Positions 6,808-16,247 are shown, counted from the first letter of the stretch. The stretch is 43,886 nucleotides of DNA from an uncultured Bacteroidota bacterium (GCA_913057895.1 CAJXOH010000013.1:1-43886), one strand, 5' to 3'. The notes: generated by a model from the letters alone, not told the origin. A program made the numbers and translations.

Positions 6808-9456
6808 CTACTTTCCACTCGCAGAAGCAGGTGCCTCCGATGAGCTACCAAGTTCTGCACCACTTGATGCATCGCTAGAACGTCCAGTTGATTTTTGTGC
6901 TCCAGCAATCGTACGCTCATCAGGTTGGGTACTCGTTGTGTCTTTCGACGCCACTTTTGCACCTTTCTTTGGAGCAACCCAGCTAAAGACCAATCCATCT
7001 TTTGTTTTATTGAGCTTAATCTTGATCGTTGATCCTGCAGCACGCTCTTTTTCAAGCAATGTTTCAGCCAGGGGCTCTTCGATATACCGTTGAATTGCTC
7101 GTTTCAAAGGACGTGCACCAAACTTAGGATCATATCCTTTCTCAGCGACAAAATCGCGTGCAGCATCGGTTAGATCCAATTGATACCCAAGACTTTCAAC
7201 GCGACTATTCAGTTCCCCAACTAGATTCAAGATGATCTTGCCAAGATCTGGTTTCTCGAGTGGTTTGAAGGTGATGACATCATCAATTCGATTCAAAAAC
7301 TCTGGATTAAAGACATTTTTGAGCGCGTCTTGGATCATAGCCTTCATCTTAGCGTAATCAAAGGCATCTGCAGACTCACTAAATCCAATCCCTTTACCCA
7401 TATTCTTAATGTCACGGGCACCAATATTGGAGGTCATGATAATGATGGTATTTCTGAAATCGACTCGACGACCTAGCGAATCGGTCAGCACGCCATCATC
7501 AAGTAGTTGTAACAAGATGTTAAAGACGTCTGGATGTGCTTTTTCAATTTCATCGAGCAACACGACGCTATAAGGTTTGCGACGTACTTTTTCAGTAAGG
7601 ATTCCTCCTTCTTCGTATCCAACATACCCTGGAGGCGCACCTACAAGACGAGATACGCTAAACTTTTCCATGTACTCACTCATATCAATACGAATGAGTG
7701 AGTCATCTTTATCAAACAAAAATTTCGAAAGCACCTTGGCCATCTCTGTTTTCCCTACACCTGTAGGGCCAAGGAAGATAAATGATCCAATGGGGCGATT
7801 AGGGTCTTTCAGTCCTGCCCGAGTTCTTTGAATGGCTTTTGTGAGTTTCTCGATTGCCTCCTGTTGTCCAATAACGTGCTTTGATAGTTCCTCGCGCATA
7901 CCAAGCAAACGAGTACTTTCGTTTTGTGAGATTCGATTTACAGGAATCCCACTCATCATTGCTACTACACTGGCTACATCATCTTCATTCACTTCATGAA
8001 TGATGTTTTGGGCATCCTGTTCCCATCGAGCCTTGGCTTCATCTAATGAGTCTAGGAGATTCTTTTCGGTATCGCGATATCTGGCAGCCTCTTCAAATTG
8101 TTGGTTTTTAACCATTTCGTTCTTCTCATGGCTTACCTTTTCGAGTTGCTCTTCCAGCTCGAGTATTTCCTCGGGGATATGGATATTCGATAAATGTACT
8201 CGAGCTCCCGCTTCATCAAGGGCATCGATAGCCTTATCTGGAAGGAAATGATCGGTTACATATCTCTCTGTCAAAGCAACACAGGCATCCAACGCAGCAT
8301 CTGAATACTGAACGAGATGATGGCGCTCATACTTGGATTTAATTTGCTTTAAGATTTGATGCGTTTGCTCTACGGTCGTTGGTTCCACCATGATTTTCTG
8401 GAAGCGACGCTCAAGGGCACCATCCTTTTCTATGTACTGGCGATACTCATTTAGTGTTGTCGCCCCAATGGCTTGAATATCGCCTCGCGCGAGGGCAGGT
8501 TTCAACATATTTGAAGCGTCCAAAGATCCAGAAGCACCCCCAGCACCTACAAGTGTGTGAAGTTCATCTATAAAGAGGATAATATTCGGATGCTTTTCGA
8601 GCTCTGTCATCACAGCTTTCATCCTCTCTTCAAATTGACCTCGATACTTTGTTCCTGCAACAAGAGCGGTTAAATCGAGTGCAACAACACGCTTATCGAA
8701 CAATACTCGAGACACCTTTTTCTCTACGATACGTGTGGCCAATCCCTCAGCAATGGCCGTCTTCCCAACCCCAGGTTCACCAATCAGTACGGGGTTATTC
8801 TTCTTGCGGCGACTCAATACTTGTGCCACGCGCTCAATCTCTTTTTCGCGACCAATAATTGGATCGAGACGTCCTTCTTGAGCAGCAGCGGTTAAATCCT
8901 TGCCAAAATTATCCAGTACAGGGGTTTTGGATTTGTCTTTCTTGTCACGGCCAGATCGACTTGATCCGCTACCGGCATCTGAATCATCGCTTTCATCTGC
9001 TGAATGTTCTTCACGAGCCTTGCCTGAAATGATCATATCAAGCTCTTCGCGCACCCCATCATAAGTCACATCAAACTGCAACAGAATTTGGGCTGCAATA
9101 TTTTCTTCGTCTCGCAATAAAGAGAGCAATAGATGCTCGGTACCTATGGTATCACTCTTGTAGAGTTTAGCCTCTAGATAGGTAATTCGTAATACCTTCT
9201 CGGCTTGTTTGGTCAGCGGAATGTTACCAACTGTTACAGATCCACCTGTACCACGTACTGTTTCTTCAACGGTGCGCTTGAGGGAGGCAAGATCACAATC
9301 TAGATTCTTAAGAATTTTGACCGCAACACCATCACCTAGGCGAACAATCCCGAGCAAGAGATGCTCTGTCCCTATATAGTCGTGCCCCAAACGAAGTGCT
9401 TCTTCGCGGCTGAATTGAATAACGTCTCTTACTTTGCTTGAAAAATTACCTTCCAT
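6808..9456 (-). CDS. clpC: ATP-dependent Clp protease ATP-binding subunit ClpC
   Basis: 882 aa Hsp100 unfoldase that threads substrates into ClpP. It has the double Clp-N repeat (about 1-145), a polar Ser/Asp linker (150-180), a first AAA+ domain with Walker A GEPGVGKT (226-233) and Walker B ILFIDE (293-298), a UVR/coiled-coil middle domain (about 436-476), and a second AAA+ domain with Walker A GPTGVGKT (563-570) followed by the D2-small domain. The UVR motif and short middle domain separate ClpC from ClpA and ClpB. The last 50 or so residues form a Ser/Ala/Thr-rich low-complexity tail. It is preceded by a 222-bp gap after gpmI, probably containing its own promoter, although no convincing element could be picked. 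No clpP lies in the window. Confidence 0.96.
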   Translation of the reverse strand: MEGNFSSKVRDVIQFSREEALRLGHDYIGTEHLLLGIVRLGDGVAVKILKNLDCDLASLKRTVEETVRGTGGSVTVGNIPLTKQAEKVLRITYLEAKLYKSDTIGTEHLLLSLLRDEENIAAQILLQFDVTYDGVREELDMIISGKAREEHSADESDDSDAGSGSSRSGRDKKDKSKTPVLDNFGKDLTAAAQEGRLDPIIGREKEIERVAQVLSRRKKNNPVLIGEPGVGKTAIAEGLATRIVEKKVSRVLFDKRVVALDLTALVAGTKYRGQFEERMKAVMTELEKHPNIILFIDELHTLVGAGGASGSLDASNMLKPALARGDIQAIGATTLNEYRQYIEKDGALERRFQKIMVEPTTVEQTHQILKQIKSKYERHHLVQYSDAALDACVALTERYVTDHFLPDKAIDALDEAGARVHLSNIHIPEEILELEEQLEKVSHEKNEMVKNQQFEEAARYRDTEKNLLDSLDEAKARWEQDAQNIIHEVNEDDVASVVAMMSGIPVNRISQNESTRLLGMREELSKHVIGQQEAIEKLTKAIQRTRAGLKDPNRPIGSFIFLGPTGVGKTEMAKVLSKFLFDKDDSLIRIDMSEYMEKFSVSRLVGAPPGYVGYEEGGILTEKVRRKPYSVVLLDEIEKAHPDVFNILLQLLDDGVLTDSLGRRVDFRNTIIIMTSNIGARDIKNMGKGIGFSESADAFDYAKMKAMIQDALKNVFNPEFLNRIDDVITFKPLEKPDLGKIILNLVGELNSRVESLGYQLDLTDAARDFVAEKGYDPKFGARPLKRAIQRYIEEPLAETLLEKERAAGSTIKIKLNKTKDGLVFSWVAPKKGAKVASKDTTSTQPDERTIAGAQKSTGRSSDASSGAELGSSSEAPASASGK

Positions 9457-9678
9457 TACTGACTGCGTTTCTACGTTGTACGATGTTTAATCGATTGCTT
9501 TGTGCTTTTTAAGGTATGCTATGTACGCCTCGTTTAGTAGAAGCGTCACTTCTTTACCGTTACAAGAAGTATAATGATAACACGCATGTTGCTAGCTATC
9601 GTTTGATTCCAAAGTAGGGTGTGCCGAATGTAAATCCAACACTATTTCGTCTGAAATTTGTTACAAAGATAGACGTTG

Positions 9679-11268
9679 TCAACTCAGCAAGGAATGCCCT
9701 GTCATTTCTTTGGGCTTTGGTAGCCCCATAAGAGCTAGAAGGGTAGGGGCAATATCAGCGAGCTTGCCGTTCTGAAGCGTCTTTCTTCGACTTTGCTGGG
9801 CTTCTACTTCAGGTTCCACTAAAATAATAGGGACTTCTGCGGTTGTGTGAGCGGTGTGAGGACTTCCATCAGGTTTAATCATCACATCTGCATTACCGTG
9901 ATCCGCAATAATGACTGCTCGATATCCTTGTGTAGATGCAGCATCTAGGCACCGTCCAAGTTGAGTGTCCACTGTTTCTATGGCTTTGACGGCCGCATCA
10001 AAATCCCCAGTATGCCCAACCATGTCGGGATTGGCATAATTCAGCACAATCAAATCAAAGTCACCCGATTCTATTTTAGGTACGAGTTGATCTGTTAATT
10101 CAATGGCAGACATTTCGGGCTGAAGGTCATAGGTTGCGACTTTTGGGCTCGGAATAAGCAGTCTTTCTTCCCCTGGATTGGGCTCTTCAATCCCACCATT
10201 CATGAAATAGGTTACATGAGCATATTTTTCCGTTTCAGCGACTCGAAGTTGTCGTAATCCATGAGCAGCAATCACTTCGCCAAGTGTATTTGTTAAGTGT
10301 TGTGGGGGGTAGGCAACATGAACGTAGGGGGCAAAGTTTTCGTCATATGCTGTAAACGTGATAACGGGACCTTGATGCTTCACAGGAGCAGTCCCTTGAA
10401 AGTTCACATCCTCGAAACCAAAAAATCCTTTTAGAAGTTGACGAGCTCGATCCCCTCTAAAATTGATACACACCATCGGATCGTCGGGGTGAATTCGACT
10501 CTCTTTAACCATCTTTTCGGATTCTCCGACTACAATAGGAGGTAAAAATTCATCCGTGATGCCCTTGGAGTAGAGCGATTTTATGTCTGATGAAAGCGAT
10601 GAAGCGGATCGAATCATCGCGTCCCCATTCACCATGGCACGATACGCTTTTTCAGTTCGTTCCCATCGCTTGTCACGATCCATTGCGTAATAGCGACCAA
10701 CGACGCTTGCTATCTCTACACCGGGTTTATCAGCAATAAATGTTTGTAAGTCATCCAAGAAGCCGACTCCGGAAGAGGGAGACGTGTCCCGACCATCGGT
10801 AAAGGCATGTACAAACACATTAGGAATTTGATGGTCATGCGCAAGAGATATCATTGCATGAAGGTGATGAACATGCGCATGTACCCCGCCATCACTAAGA
10901 AGTCCAAAAATATGAAGCCTCCCCGTCGATTTTGCAGTTTCTAACGCAAGTTGAATGGCAGGATTCGATGAAAAATCACCCTCAGTAATGGATTGATCGA
11001 TCCGAGATAATTCTTGTCTTACAATCCTACCAGCTCCAATATTGAGATGGCCTACCTCGGAATTACCAAATTGACCGACTGGTAAACCAACATCTGGACC
11101 ACTTGCTGAACCTTTGGCATGTGGACAAGTCTTTAATAGACGGTCCATGACAGGGGTGTGTGCTTTTGAAATAGCACTTACAGCTGGGTCTTGGGTACAT
11201 CCATACCCATCCAGAATAATTAAAAAAGCTTTGTTGTAAGTGACGGACGAAGGGGTAGCGTCAGTCAT
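9679..11268 (-). CDS. gpmI: 2,3-bisphosphoglycerate-independent phosphoglycerate mutase
   Basis: 529 aa, the normal family length. It interconverts 3- and 2-phosphoglycerate in glycolysis/gluconeogenesis using two divalent metals and a phosphoserine intermediate. Asp20 in ILDGYG is a metal ligand, and Ser70 in FGNSEVGHLNIGAG is the phosphorylated serine. Later motifs include the HAFTDGRD segment, NYANPDMVGHTG and ADHGNAD, which supply further metal ligands. The start lies 3 bp after the rpsT stop, so it is probably co-transcribed with rpsT and translationally close-coupled, an unusual pairing of a ribosomal protein and a glycolytic gene. Cytoplasmic. Confidence 0.96.
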   Translation of the reverse strand: MTDATPSSVTYNKAFLIILDGYGCTQDPAVSAISKAHTPVMDRLLKTCPHAKGSASGPDVGLPVGQFGNSEVGHLNIGAGRIVRQELSRIDQSITEGDFSSNPAIQLALETAKSTGRLHIFGLLSDGGVHAHVHHLHAMISLAHDHQIPNVFVHAFTDGRDTSPSSGVGFLDDLQTFIADKPGVEIASVVGRYYAMDRDKRWERTEKAYRAMVNGDAMIRSASSLSSDIKSLYSKGITDEFLPPIVVGESEKMVKESRIHPDDPMVCINFRGDRARQLLKGFFGFEDVNFQGTAPVKHQGPVITFTAYDENFAPYVHVAYPPQHLTNTLGEVIAAHGLRQLRVAETEKYAHVTYFMNGGIEEPNPGEERLLIPSPKVATYDLQPEMSAIELTDQLVPKIESGDFDLIVLNYANPDMVGHTGDFDAAVKAIETVDTQLGRCLDAASTQGYRAVIIADHGNADVMIKPDGSPHTAHTTAEVPIILVEPEVEAQQSRRKTLQNGKLADIAPTLLALMGLPKPKEMTGHSLLS

Positions 11269-11271
11269 GCC

Positions 11272-11526
11272 TTATGATAGGCTGTTCACGTGTTTAGTGA
11301 GACGTGACTTCTTGCGTGCAGCATTATTTTTGTGAAGCAAGTTCTTCACAGCCATACGATCTAGGTATGCTACAGCAGGCAATAGCGCTGCTTCACCCTC
11401 TTTCTTACTTGAAGATTCAAGTACTTTTTTGATGAGTGTACGTAGCTTAGAACGACGTGAGCGATTGTGCGCCATGCGCTTTTCGCTTTGTCTTAATCGT
11501 TTAATCGCGGACTTATGTTGTGGCAT
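11272..11526 (-). CDS. rpsT: 30S ribosomal protein S20
   Basis: 84 aa, basic, starting MPQHKSAIKRLRQSEKRM with the S20 pattern of Lys/Arg-rich helices (NRSRRSKLRTLIKKVL) and the late NNAARKKSRL motif. It binds the 5' domain of 16S rRNA early in 30S assembly. First gene of rpsT-gpmI, divergent from cmk across 113 bp. Confidence 0.96.
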   Translation of the reverse strand: MPQHKSAIKRLRQSEKRMAHNRSRRSKLRTLIKKVLESSSKKEGEAALLPAVAYLDRMAVKNLLHKNNAARKKSRLTKHVNSLS

Positions 11527-11559
11527 ATCTTGTTTCTGACACGGTTTACTTACAGTACA

Positions 11560-11591
11560 GTAAATTAGGAGTACTTTGATTCACTTGCAAA
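11560..11591 (-). promoter_or_regulatory. Candidate promoter for rpsT
   Basis: Minus-strand TTTG (11588-11591), a 20-bp spacer and TAATTTAC (11560-11567) approximate the TTTG/TAnnTTTG promoter, about 35 bp before the rpsT ATG. Pattern match only. Confidence 0.3.
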
Positions 11592-11598
11592 CCGAATC

Positions 11599-11629
11599 TT
11601 TGAAAAAACGCAAAAGGTTCTTACCATTA
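11599..11629 (+). promoter_or_regulatory. Candidate promoter for cmk
   Basis: TTTG (11599-11602), a 19-bp spacer and TACCATTA (11622-11629). A start about 7 bp further would fall almost on the cmk ATG at 11640, implying a leaderless or near-leaderless mRNA; no Shine-Dalgarno sequence is visible there. Pattern match only. Confidence 0.3.
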
Positions 11630-11639
11630 TAATTCTGTC

Positions 11640-12299
11640 ATGATAATTGTATTAGACGGCCCGGCAGGATCCGGAAAAAGCTCTACAGCGAAGGCGATAG
11701 CAGACAAGCTACATCTTCAGTATCTAGACTCGGGTGCATTATACCGTGCCATTACCTATCAATATATCAAGGCAGGAGAGTCAAGTTCGTTATTTGACAA
11801 TTTGGATAAAATGAATCTCACATTCAACTATGACGCTGGAAATTTTCGAGTGTTCATAGACGATGAAGAGTGCACGGCAGCCATTCGCTCAAAACAAGTA
11901 TCTGGTAGTGTCAGTAAGGTGGCTGCTAACCCATTGGTTCGCAAATATGTGAATCGTTTGATGAAGAATTACGCTTCTTCTTTTGCGTCCATTGCTGATG
12001 GGCGTGATTTGGGTTCAGCTGTATTCCCTGATGCAGCAGTAAAGTTTTACCTGCAAGCATCTGCAGAAGTCCGCGCTGAACGAAGAACATCTGAAATGCA
12101 TCAAATGGGTCAAGAAGTATCCTATGATGAGGTGCTACAAAATATTATGGAGCGCGACAGAATAGATTCTTCTCGAGAGCATGACCCACTACGCAAAGCT
12201 GAGGATGCGATTGTGGTACAAACAGACCAGATGACATTTGAAGAGCAAGTTGCATTGTGCATTCAACACATTTTATCCAAAACGTCACATACGACATAG
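11640..12299 (+). CDS. cmk: Cytidylate kinase
   Basis: 219 aa, typical for the family. It phosphorylates CMP/dCMP to the diphosphate with ATP. P-loop GPAGSGKSS at 7-15, the LQYLDSGALYRAITY substrate segment, SKVAANPLVRK, the DGRDLGSAVFPDA motif (usually DGRDIGTVVFPDA), and a lid with ERRTSEM and RDRIDSSRE. Cytoplasmic. The cmk-rpsA pair with plus-strand order is conserved in many bacteria, and rpsA follows 97 bp downstream here. Confidence 0.95.
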   Translation: MIIVLDGPAGSGKSSTAKAIADKLHLQYLDSGALYRAITYQYIKAGESSSLFDNLDKMNLTFNYDAGNFRVFIDDEECTAAIRSKQVSGSVSKVAANPLVRKYVNRLMKNYASSFASIADGRDLGSAVFPDAAVKFYLQASAEVRAERRTSEMHQMGQEVSYDEVLQNIMERDRIDSSREHDPLRKAEDAIVVQTDQMTFEEQVALCIQHILSKTSHTT

Positions 12300-12353
12300 C
12301 AAATAGTAACTAGAAGTAAAGAAGTACTAACGTGTAACCATTAACCCTTATCC

Positions 12354-12376
12354 CATCACAGGCGAGTGCCTTGATG
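12354..12376 (+). promoter_or_regulatory. Hairpin in the rpsA leader
   Basis: CATCA-c-AGGC (12354-12363), loop GAGT, then GCCT-TGATG (12368-12376): nine pairs with one bulged C, ending 20 nt before the rpsA ATG. No U-tract follows, so it is a poor cmk terminator. Its position suits translational control of rpsA, as known for S1 autoregulation in enterobacteria. The structure is seen, the role inferred. Confidence 0.4.
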
Positions 12377-12396
12377 TGGTATGAACCTTTAACTAC

Positions 12397-14805
12397 ATGA
12401 CATCATCTGAGAAGGACGTGACAGCGTCCAACGAAACAGAAGCTCAAAAAGACAGTGCAACAGTAAGCAAAGAGACAGAAAGCAAGGAAGTAAGCACTGA
12501 AAAATCAGAGGCCAAGAAAGCAAAGCCTAAAAAAGAGACAGCCAAAAAAGCAGCAACCAAAAAGGCATCTACTGAGAAAAAGGCTCCTAAGAAAGCCGCT
12601 CCTAAAAAAGCCACAAAGAAAACGGAAGAAACTGCAGAGGAATCCCCAGCAGAAGAGGTCGCAGCCAAGGAAGTTGCAGCTGAATCCACTGTTGAGGCTC
12701 CTGCCGAAGAGCCTGTGAAGGCCGAAGCTGCTCCCGAAGAAGCTCCTGCTCCTGCTGCAGAAGAGCCAAAAGCGGTCACTGAGCCAACTGACTCAGAACC
12801 AGAATTTAAACTTCCTGACTTTTCAGGGTCCGTAAGCGACGTTGTCTACACATTTGAGCAACTCAAGGCGAGTTCTGATGACTATACCGAAGAGGAATTC
12901 GGTGAATTAGTCACCATGTATGAAAATACACTTAGCCGAATTGAGGAGAAAGAGATTGTCAAAGGGGTCGTTTTGGCCGTAGATCCCAAGTATGTCATTG
13001 TTGATATTGGATTCAAATCTGAGGGTATAGTCCCAATCAACGAATTCCCTGCGAGTCTATTGGAAACTCTCGCACCAGGTGACGAAGTTGAGGTTTTCCT
13101 TGATAAAGTGGAGGATCGTGAAGGTCAGCTTATCCTATCTAGAAAGAAAGCAGATATACTTCTTGCATGGGAGAAAATCGAAGCGGCTCACGAAACGGGC
13201 GAGATTGTTGAAGGATTCATTAAACGCCGTATCAAAGGTGGGATGGTTGTGGATCTTTATGGAATTGATGCCTTCTTACCTGGATCTCAGATTGATGTGA
13301 GACCTGTACGTGACTTTGATGCATATGTTGAGAAAACCATGGAATTACAGGTGGTGAAACTCAATATGCAAGCAGAAAACGTTGTGGTTTCTCACCGCTC
13401 ACTTATTGAATCAGATCTTGAGGACAAGCGTCAAGAAATTCTCGAAACAATTGAGAAAGGTCAGGTTCTTGAAGGAGCTGTGAAAAATATCACCGACTTT
13501 GGGGTCTTTATTGACCTTGGTGGTGTTGATGGACTTCTTCACATTACCGATCTATCGCATGGTCGTGTGGATCATCCAAATGAGATTCTGTCCTTGGATC
13601 AAAAATTGAATGTAGTTGTGATTGATTTTGATTCGAAGTCGAAGCGTGTCTCTCTTGGATTAAAACAGCTTCAACCACATCCATGGGATGAAATCCATGT
13701 GAAGTATCCAGAGGAGTCTAAAGTTCAGGGTCGCGTTGTATCTATCGCAGATTATGGAGCCTTTGTTGAACTTGAGAAAGGTGTTGAAGGACTCATTCAC
13801 ATCTCCGAAATGTCTTGGACTCAGCACATCAAGCATCCGTCTCAGCTTGTTGAGAAGGGGCAGGTTGTTGAATGTATTGTCCTAAATGTGGATGATGATG
13901 GGCGTAAAATCTCACTTGGAATCAAACAACTTGTTTCCGATCCATGGGAGGACCTACATCATCGATTCCCAATCGGTTCGAAGCACAATGGAGTTGTCCG
14001 TAACTTGACAAACTTCGGTGCATTTGTGGAGCTTGAATCAGGAATTGATGGACTCGTTCACGTGACTGATCTAAGCTGGACGAAGAAGATTGATCATCCA
14101 AGCGAAGTGGTTTCCAAAGGACAAGAGCTAGAAGTGATTGTTTCTAGAATTGATGTTGAGAAGCGTCAAATTTCGTTATCTCACAAAGAAACACTCGAAA
14201 ATCCATGGGATAAAGCGCTTGACGAACTAAACGTAGGTGCTGAGATTACTGGAACCATCTATAAGGTTACCGAAAACGGCTTATTCCTCAATCTACCGAT
14301 TGGTATCGAGGCGTTTATCGGAAAGAATAGACTAGCCGAGCAGTTTGATAATCTTCCAAATGCATTCAAAGAAGGCTCCGAATTAACAGCCAAGATCTTT
14401 GAGTTTGATGGAAGTTCAAAAACGCTTGAGTTATCTCAATTGGACAAAGACTTTGACAAGTCGAAGCCAAAGCCAAAGCCGAAGAAAGAGAAATCTCCTT
14501 CCACACGCTCAGTGAATAATCAAGTAGAGGCTGCAACTCTAGGCGAGATGTCTGGTTTAGCAGATAAACTTGCTGAGCTTGAAGAGGCAGAAAAAGCAGA
14601 TGCTAAGGCTAAAAAGGCAGACGAAGAGAAAGAGTCAAAGCCTGCGAAAAAGGCAAAGAAAACAACCGCTAAGAAGGCAGCTGCAAAGAAAGATGAAGCT
14701 ACTGAAGAAGAGGTCAAAGCGGAGGATGAAGTATCATCTGCTGAAGTAGAAGCTACAGATGAGGGTGATTCCTCAGCCGCAGCGGAAGAAGAGAAAGAGT
14801 CTTAA
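12397..14805 (+). CDS. rpsA: 30S ribosomal protein S1 with long Lys/Ala/Glu-rich N- and C-terminal extensions
   Basis: 802 aa, about 245 longer than E. coli S1. Six S1 (OB-fold) repeats occupy about 186-682, recognisable by GVVLAVDPKYVIVDIG, GFIKRRIKGGMVVDLYG, KNITDFGVFIDLGG, VSIADYGAFVELEKG, RNLTNFGAFVELESG and YKVTENGLFLNLPIG. Residues 1-140 are a low-complexity tail of KKA/KKE/PKK runs passing into Glu/Ala-rich sequence. Residues 683-802 repeat the style with KPKPKPKK and KKAKKTTAKKAAAKK. The tails resemble histone-H1-like nucleoid proteins and should be disordered. S1 docks mRNA on the 30S subunit and helps unfold structured initiation regions. The ATG at 12397 is the only start giving the entire first tail; a later start is possible but no better signal exists. 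A strong terminator follows. Confidence 0.94.
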   Translation: MTSSEKDVTASNETEAQKDSATVSKETESKEVSTEKSEAKKAKPKKETAKKAATKKASTEKKAPKKAAPKKATKKTEETAEESPAEEVAAKEVAAESTVEAPAEEPVKAEAAPEEAPAPAAEEPKAVTEPTDSEPEFKLPDFSGSVSDVVYTFEQLKASSDDYTEEEFGELVTMYENTLSRIEEKEIVKGVVLAVDPKYVIVDIGFKSEGIVPINEFPASLLETLAPGDEVEVFLDKVEDREGQLILSRKKADILLAWEKIEAAHETGEIVEGFIKRRIKGGMVVDLYGIDAFLPGSQIDVRPVRDFDAYVEKTMELQVVKLNMQAENVVVSHRSLIESDLEDKRQEILETIEKGQVLEGAVKNITDFGVFIDLGGVDGLLHITDLSHGRVDHPNEILSLDQKLNVVVIDFDSKSKRVSLGLKQLQPHPWDEIHVKYPEESKVQGRVVSIADYGAFVELEKGVEGLIHISEMSWTQHIKHPSQLVEKGQVVECIVLNVDDDGRKISLGIKQLVSDPWEDLHHRFPIGSKHNGVVRNLTNFGAFVELESGIDGLVHVTDLSWTKKIDHPSEVVSKGQELEVIVSRIDVEKRQISLSHKETLENPWDKALDELNVGAEITGTIYKVTENGLFLNLPIGIEAFIGKNRLAEQFDNLPNAFKEGSELTAKIFEFDGSSKTLELSQLDKDFDKSKPKPKPKKEKSPSTRSVNNQVEAATLGEMSGLADKLAELEEAEKADAKAKKADEEKESKPAKKAKKTTAKKAAAKKDEATEEEVKAEDEVSSAEVEATDEGDSSAAAEEEKES

Positions 14806-14829
14806 ATAGAGACCTTTTCAAGATTTACT

Positions 14830-14863
14830 AAAGGCGTCTCACGAACCGTGGGATGCCTTTTTT
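14830..14863 (+). terminator. Rho-independent terminator of rpsA
   Basis: AAAGGCGTCTCAC (14830-14842) pairs with GTGGGATGCCTTT (14848-14860) around a 5-nt loop GAACC, including G-U pairs, and continues into T residues. The 85-aa gene on the other strand ends within the T-run (stop 14862-14864), so it may use the same stem as a weaker reverse terminator. Confidence 0.9.
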
Positions 14864-15119
14864 ATTGTATAGCGCCTTTATAAAAATAGATGGTCTTTTC
14901 GTCAGGATTGCTAAAGCTTTTCACCTTGGTTCCATGCTTTGCATTGTAGTTGTATACAAGATTGCGGATAGAGTTTAGCTCTTTCTTTGCATCGTATATT
15001 ACTTGAACAGCCTCACCACCTTCCACAAGTTTATCTAAATACTCATAAACTTTGCTGTATTTAGACCTAGATGAGCGTTTCGAAAAGATATCTTTTCTTT
15101 TTACAGTTCTAACCTGCAT
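14862..15119 (-). CDS. Small basic protein of unknown function (85 aa)
   Basis: No family recognised. The N-terminus is strongly basic (VRTVKRKDIFSKRSSRSK), followed by a predicted helical middle (YEYLDKLVEGGEA and AKKELNSIRNLVYNYNAK) and a short strand-rich end (KTIYFYKG). No signal peptide or membrane segment. The basic head and small size would suit a nucleic-acid-binding protein, but that is a guess. It has its own candidate promoter with an inverted repeat over the predicted start point, lies 69 bp downstream of moxR on the same strand, and its stop overlaps the rpsA terminator. Those features argue it is a genuine expressed gene and not a chance ORF. Confidence 0.6.
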   Translation of the reverse strand: MQVRTVKRKDIFSKRSSRSKYSKVYEYLDKLVEGGEAVQVIYDAKKELNSIRNLVYNYNAKHGTKVKSFSNPDEKTIYFYKGAIQ

Positions 15120-15140
15120 ATAGATATAGATTAAATGGTA

Positions 15141-15158
15141 TGACTAATACTATAGTCA
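15141..15158. promoter_or_regulatory. Inverted repeat, candidate operator
   Basis: TGACTA (15141-15146) and TAGTCA (15153-15158) form a perfect 6-bp inverted repeat with a 6-bp spacer. It overlaps the end of the candidate -7 element and the predicted transcription start of the 85-aa gene. Confidence 0.4.
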
Positions 15159-15187
15159 AATATAATACATTCAATCTAAAAGTAAAG
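15157..15187 (-). promoter_or_regulatory. Candidate promoter for the 85-aa gene
   Basis: On the minus strand, CTTT (15184-15187), a 19-bp spacer and TATATTTG (15157-15164), which fits TAnnTTTG exactly. The predicted start near 15150 leaves a leader of about 30 nt. Confidence 0.45.
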
Positions 15188-15188
15188 A

Positions 15189-16184
15189 TTAAGGTACAGG
15201 AACAGCGTTAAGGATTTTATCTACGATGATTTCTGAAGTAATCTCTTCAGCTTCTGCCTCAAATGAAGGGATAATTCTATGACGAAGAACATCAATGGCA
15301 ATTTCGCGTACATCTGATGGATCTGCGAAAGGTTTGTGATTCATGAAGGCATGCGCTTTAGCAGCAAGATTCAAATTAATACTTGCTCTAGGAGAGGCTC
15401 CAAATTGAATCCATGGTTTGAGTTCTGCAAGTTCTGGATACGTTTCAGGCTCTCTAGTGGCAAAGATTAGGTCAATGATGTATTTCTCTACCCGCTCATC
15501 CATATAGATTTCATTAATGAGTGAGCGAGCTTCCATGATTTGTTTCACATTAGTCACAGATTTTAGAGCCTCTTTTTTCCCTGTTTTGGACATTCGACGC
15601 ATGATTTCGAGCTCCTCTTGTTGGCTTGGATACCCGATATGAAGTTTCATCATGAAACGGTCCACTTGCGCTTCCGGTAGGGGATAGGTTCCTTCTTGCT
15701 CGACAGGGTTTTGTGTAGCAAGCACCAAAAATGGTTCATCTAACGGAAATGTCTCTTCTCCAATGGTGACCTGTAGCTCTTGCATCGCTTCCAATAAGGC
15801 ACTCTGAACCTTTGCAGGAGATCGGTTAATCTCATCCGCTAATATGATATTAGAGAAAACGGGCCCTTTCTTCACCGTAAACTCACTAGACTTTTGATTG
15901 TAGATCATCGTTCCTATCAAATCTGCGGGTAGCAAATCAGGAGTAAACTGAATACGTTGAAACTTTGTGCTCAATACTTGTGCCAAGGACGATACGGTTA
16001 AGGTCTTAGCAAGGCCTGGGACACCCTCCAAGAGAACATGTCCATCGGCTAAAAGCCCAATCAATAATCGGTCGATCATGTAGCGCTGCCCCACGATCAC
16101 CTTGTTCAGTTCTGTATAAATGTCATCAATGAAGGCGCTTTTGTCCTTGATTTTGCCTTCTAATTGGTCTAGTTCGGAATTCAT
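15189..16184 (-). CDS. MoxR-family AAA+ ATPase
   Basis: 331 aa, usual length. Walker A GVPGLAKT (54-61), Walker B with LADEINRSPAKVQSAL (115-130), sensor/MoxR signature LATQNPVEQEGTYPLPEAQ (155-173) and the AAA lid domain to the end (GASPRASINL). MoxR ATPases act as chaperones for metal insertion or complex maturation, generally beside DUF58/VWA partner genes. None is adjacent here: downstream is the unrecognised 85-aa gene and upstream, divergently, uppP. Cytoplasmic. The family is certain, the client unknown. Confidence 0.92.
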   Translation of the reverse strand: MNSELDQLEGKIKDKSAFIDDIYTELNKVIVGQRYMIDRLLIGLLADGHVLLEGVPGLAKTLTVSSLAQVLSTKFQRIQFTPDLLPADLIGTMIYNQKSSEFTVKKGPVFSNIILADEINRSPAKVQSALLEAMQELQVTIGEETFPLDEPFLVLATQNPVEQEGTYPLPEAQVDRFMMKLHIGYPSQQEELEIMRRMSKTGKKEALKSVTNVKQIMEARSLINEIYMDERVEKYIIDLIFATREPETYPELAELKPWIQFGASPRASINLNLAAKAHAFMNHKPFADPSDVREIAIDVLRHRIIPSFEAEAEEITSEIIVDKILNAVPVP

Positions 16185-16247
16185 ACGTTGATTCTACTGG
16201 TTGTTTGGTACTTTTAAGACGATTTAAGATAAGAGTTTTTGTGTGCG

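Noticed and set aside
9457..9678. RNA gene or small ORF between clpC and gpmI
   Set aside because: No stem-loop, tRNA-like motif or ORF of interest seen; probably just the clpC upstream region.
12444..12779. 111-codon Ala/Ser-rich minus-strand ORF opposite the rpsA N-terminal tail
   Set aside because: Mirror of the Lys/Ala/Glu repeats; no start signals and composition explained by the sense strand.
16239..16247. TTG start for uppP nine bases upstream of the ATG
   Set aside because: The ATG at 16248 matches the usual UppP N-terminus and no ribosome site favours the TTG.
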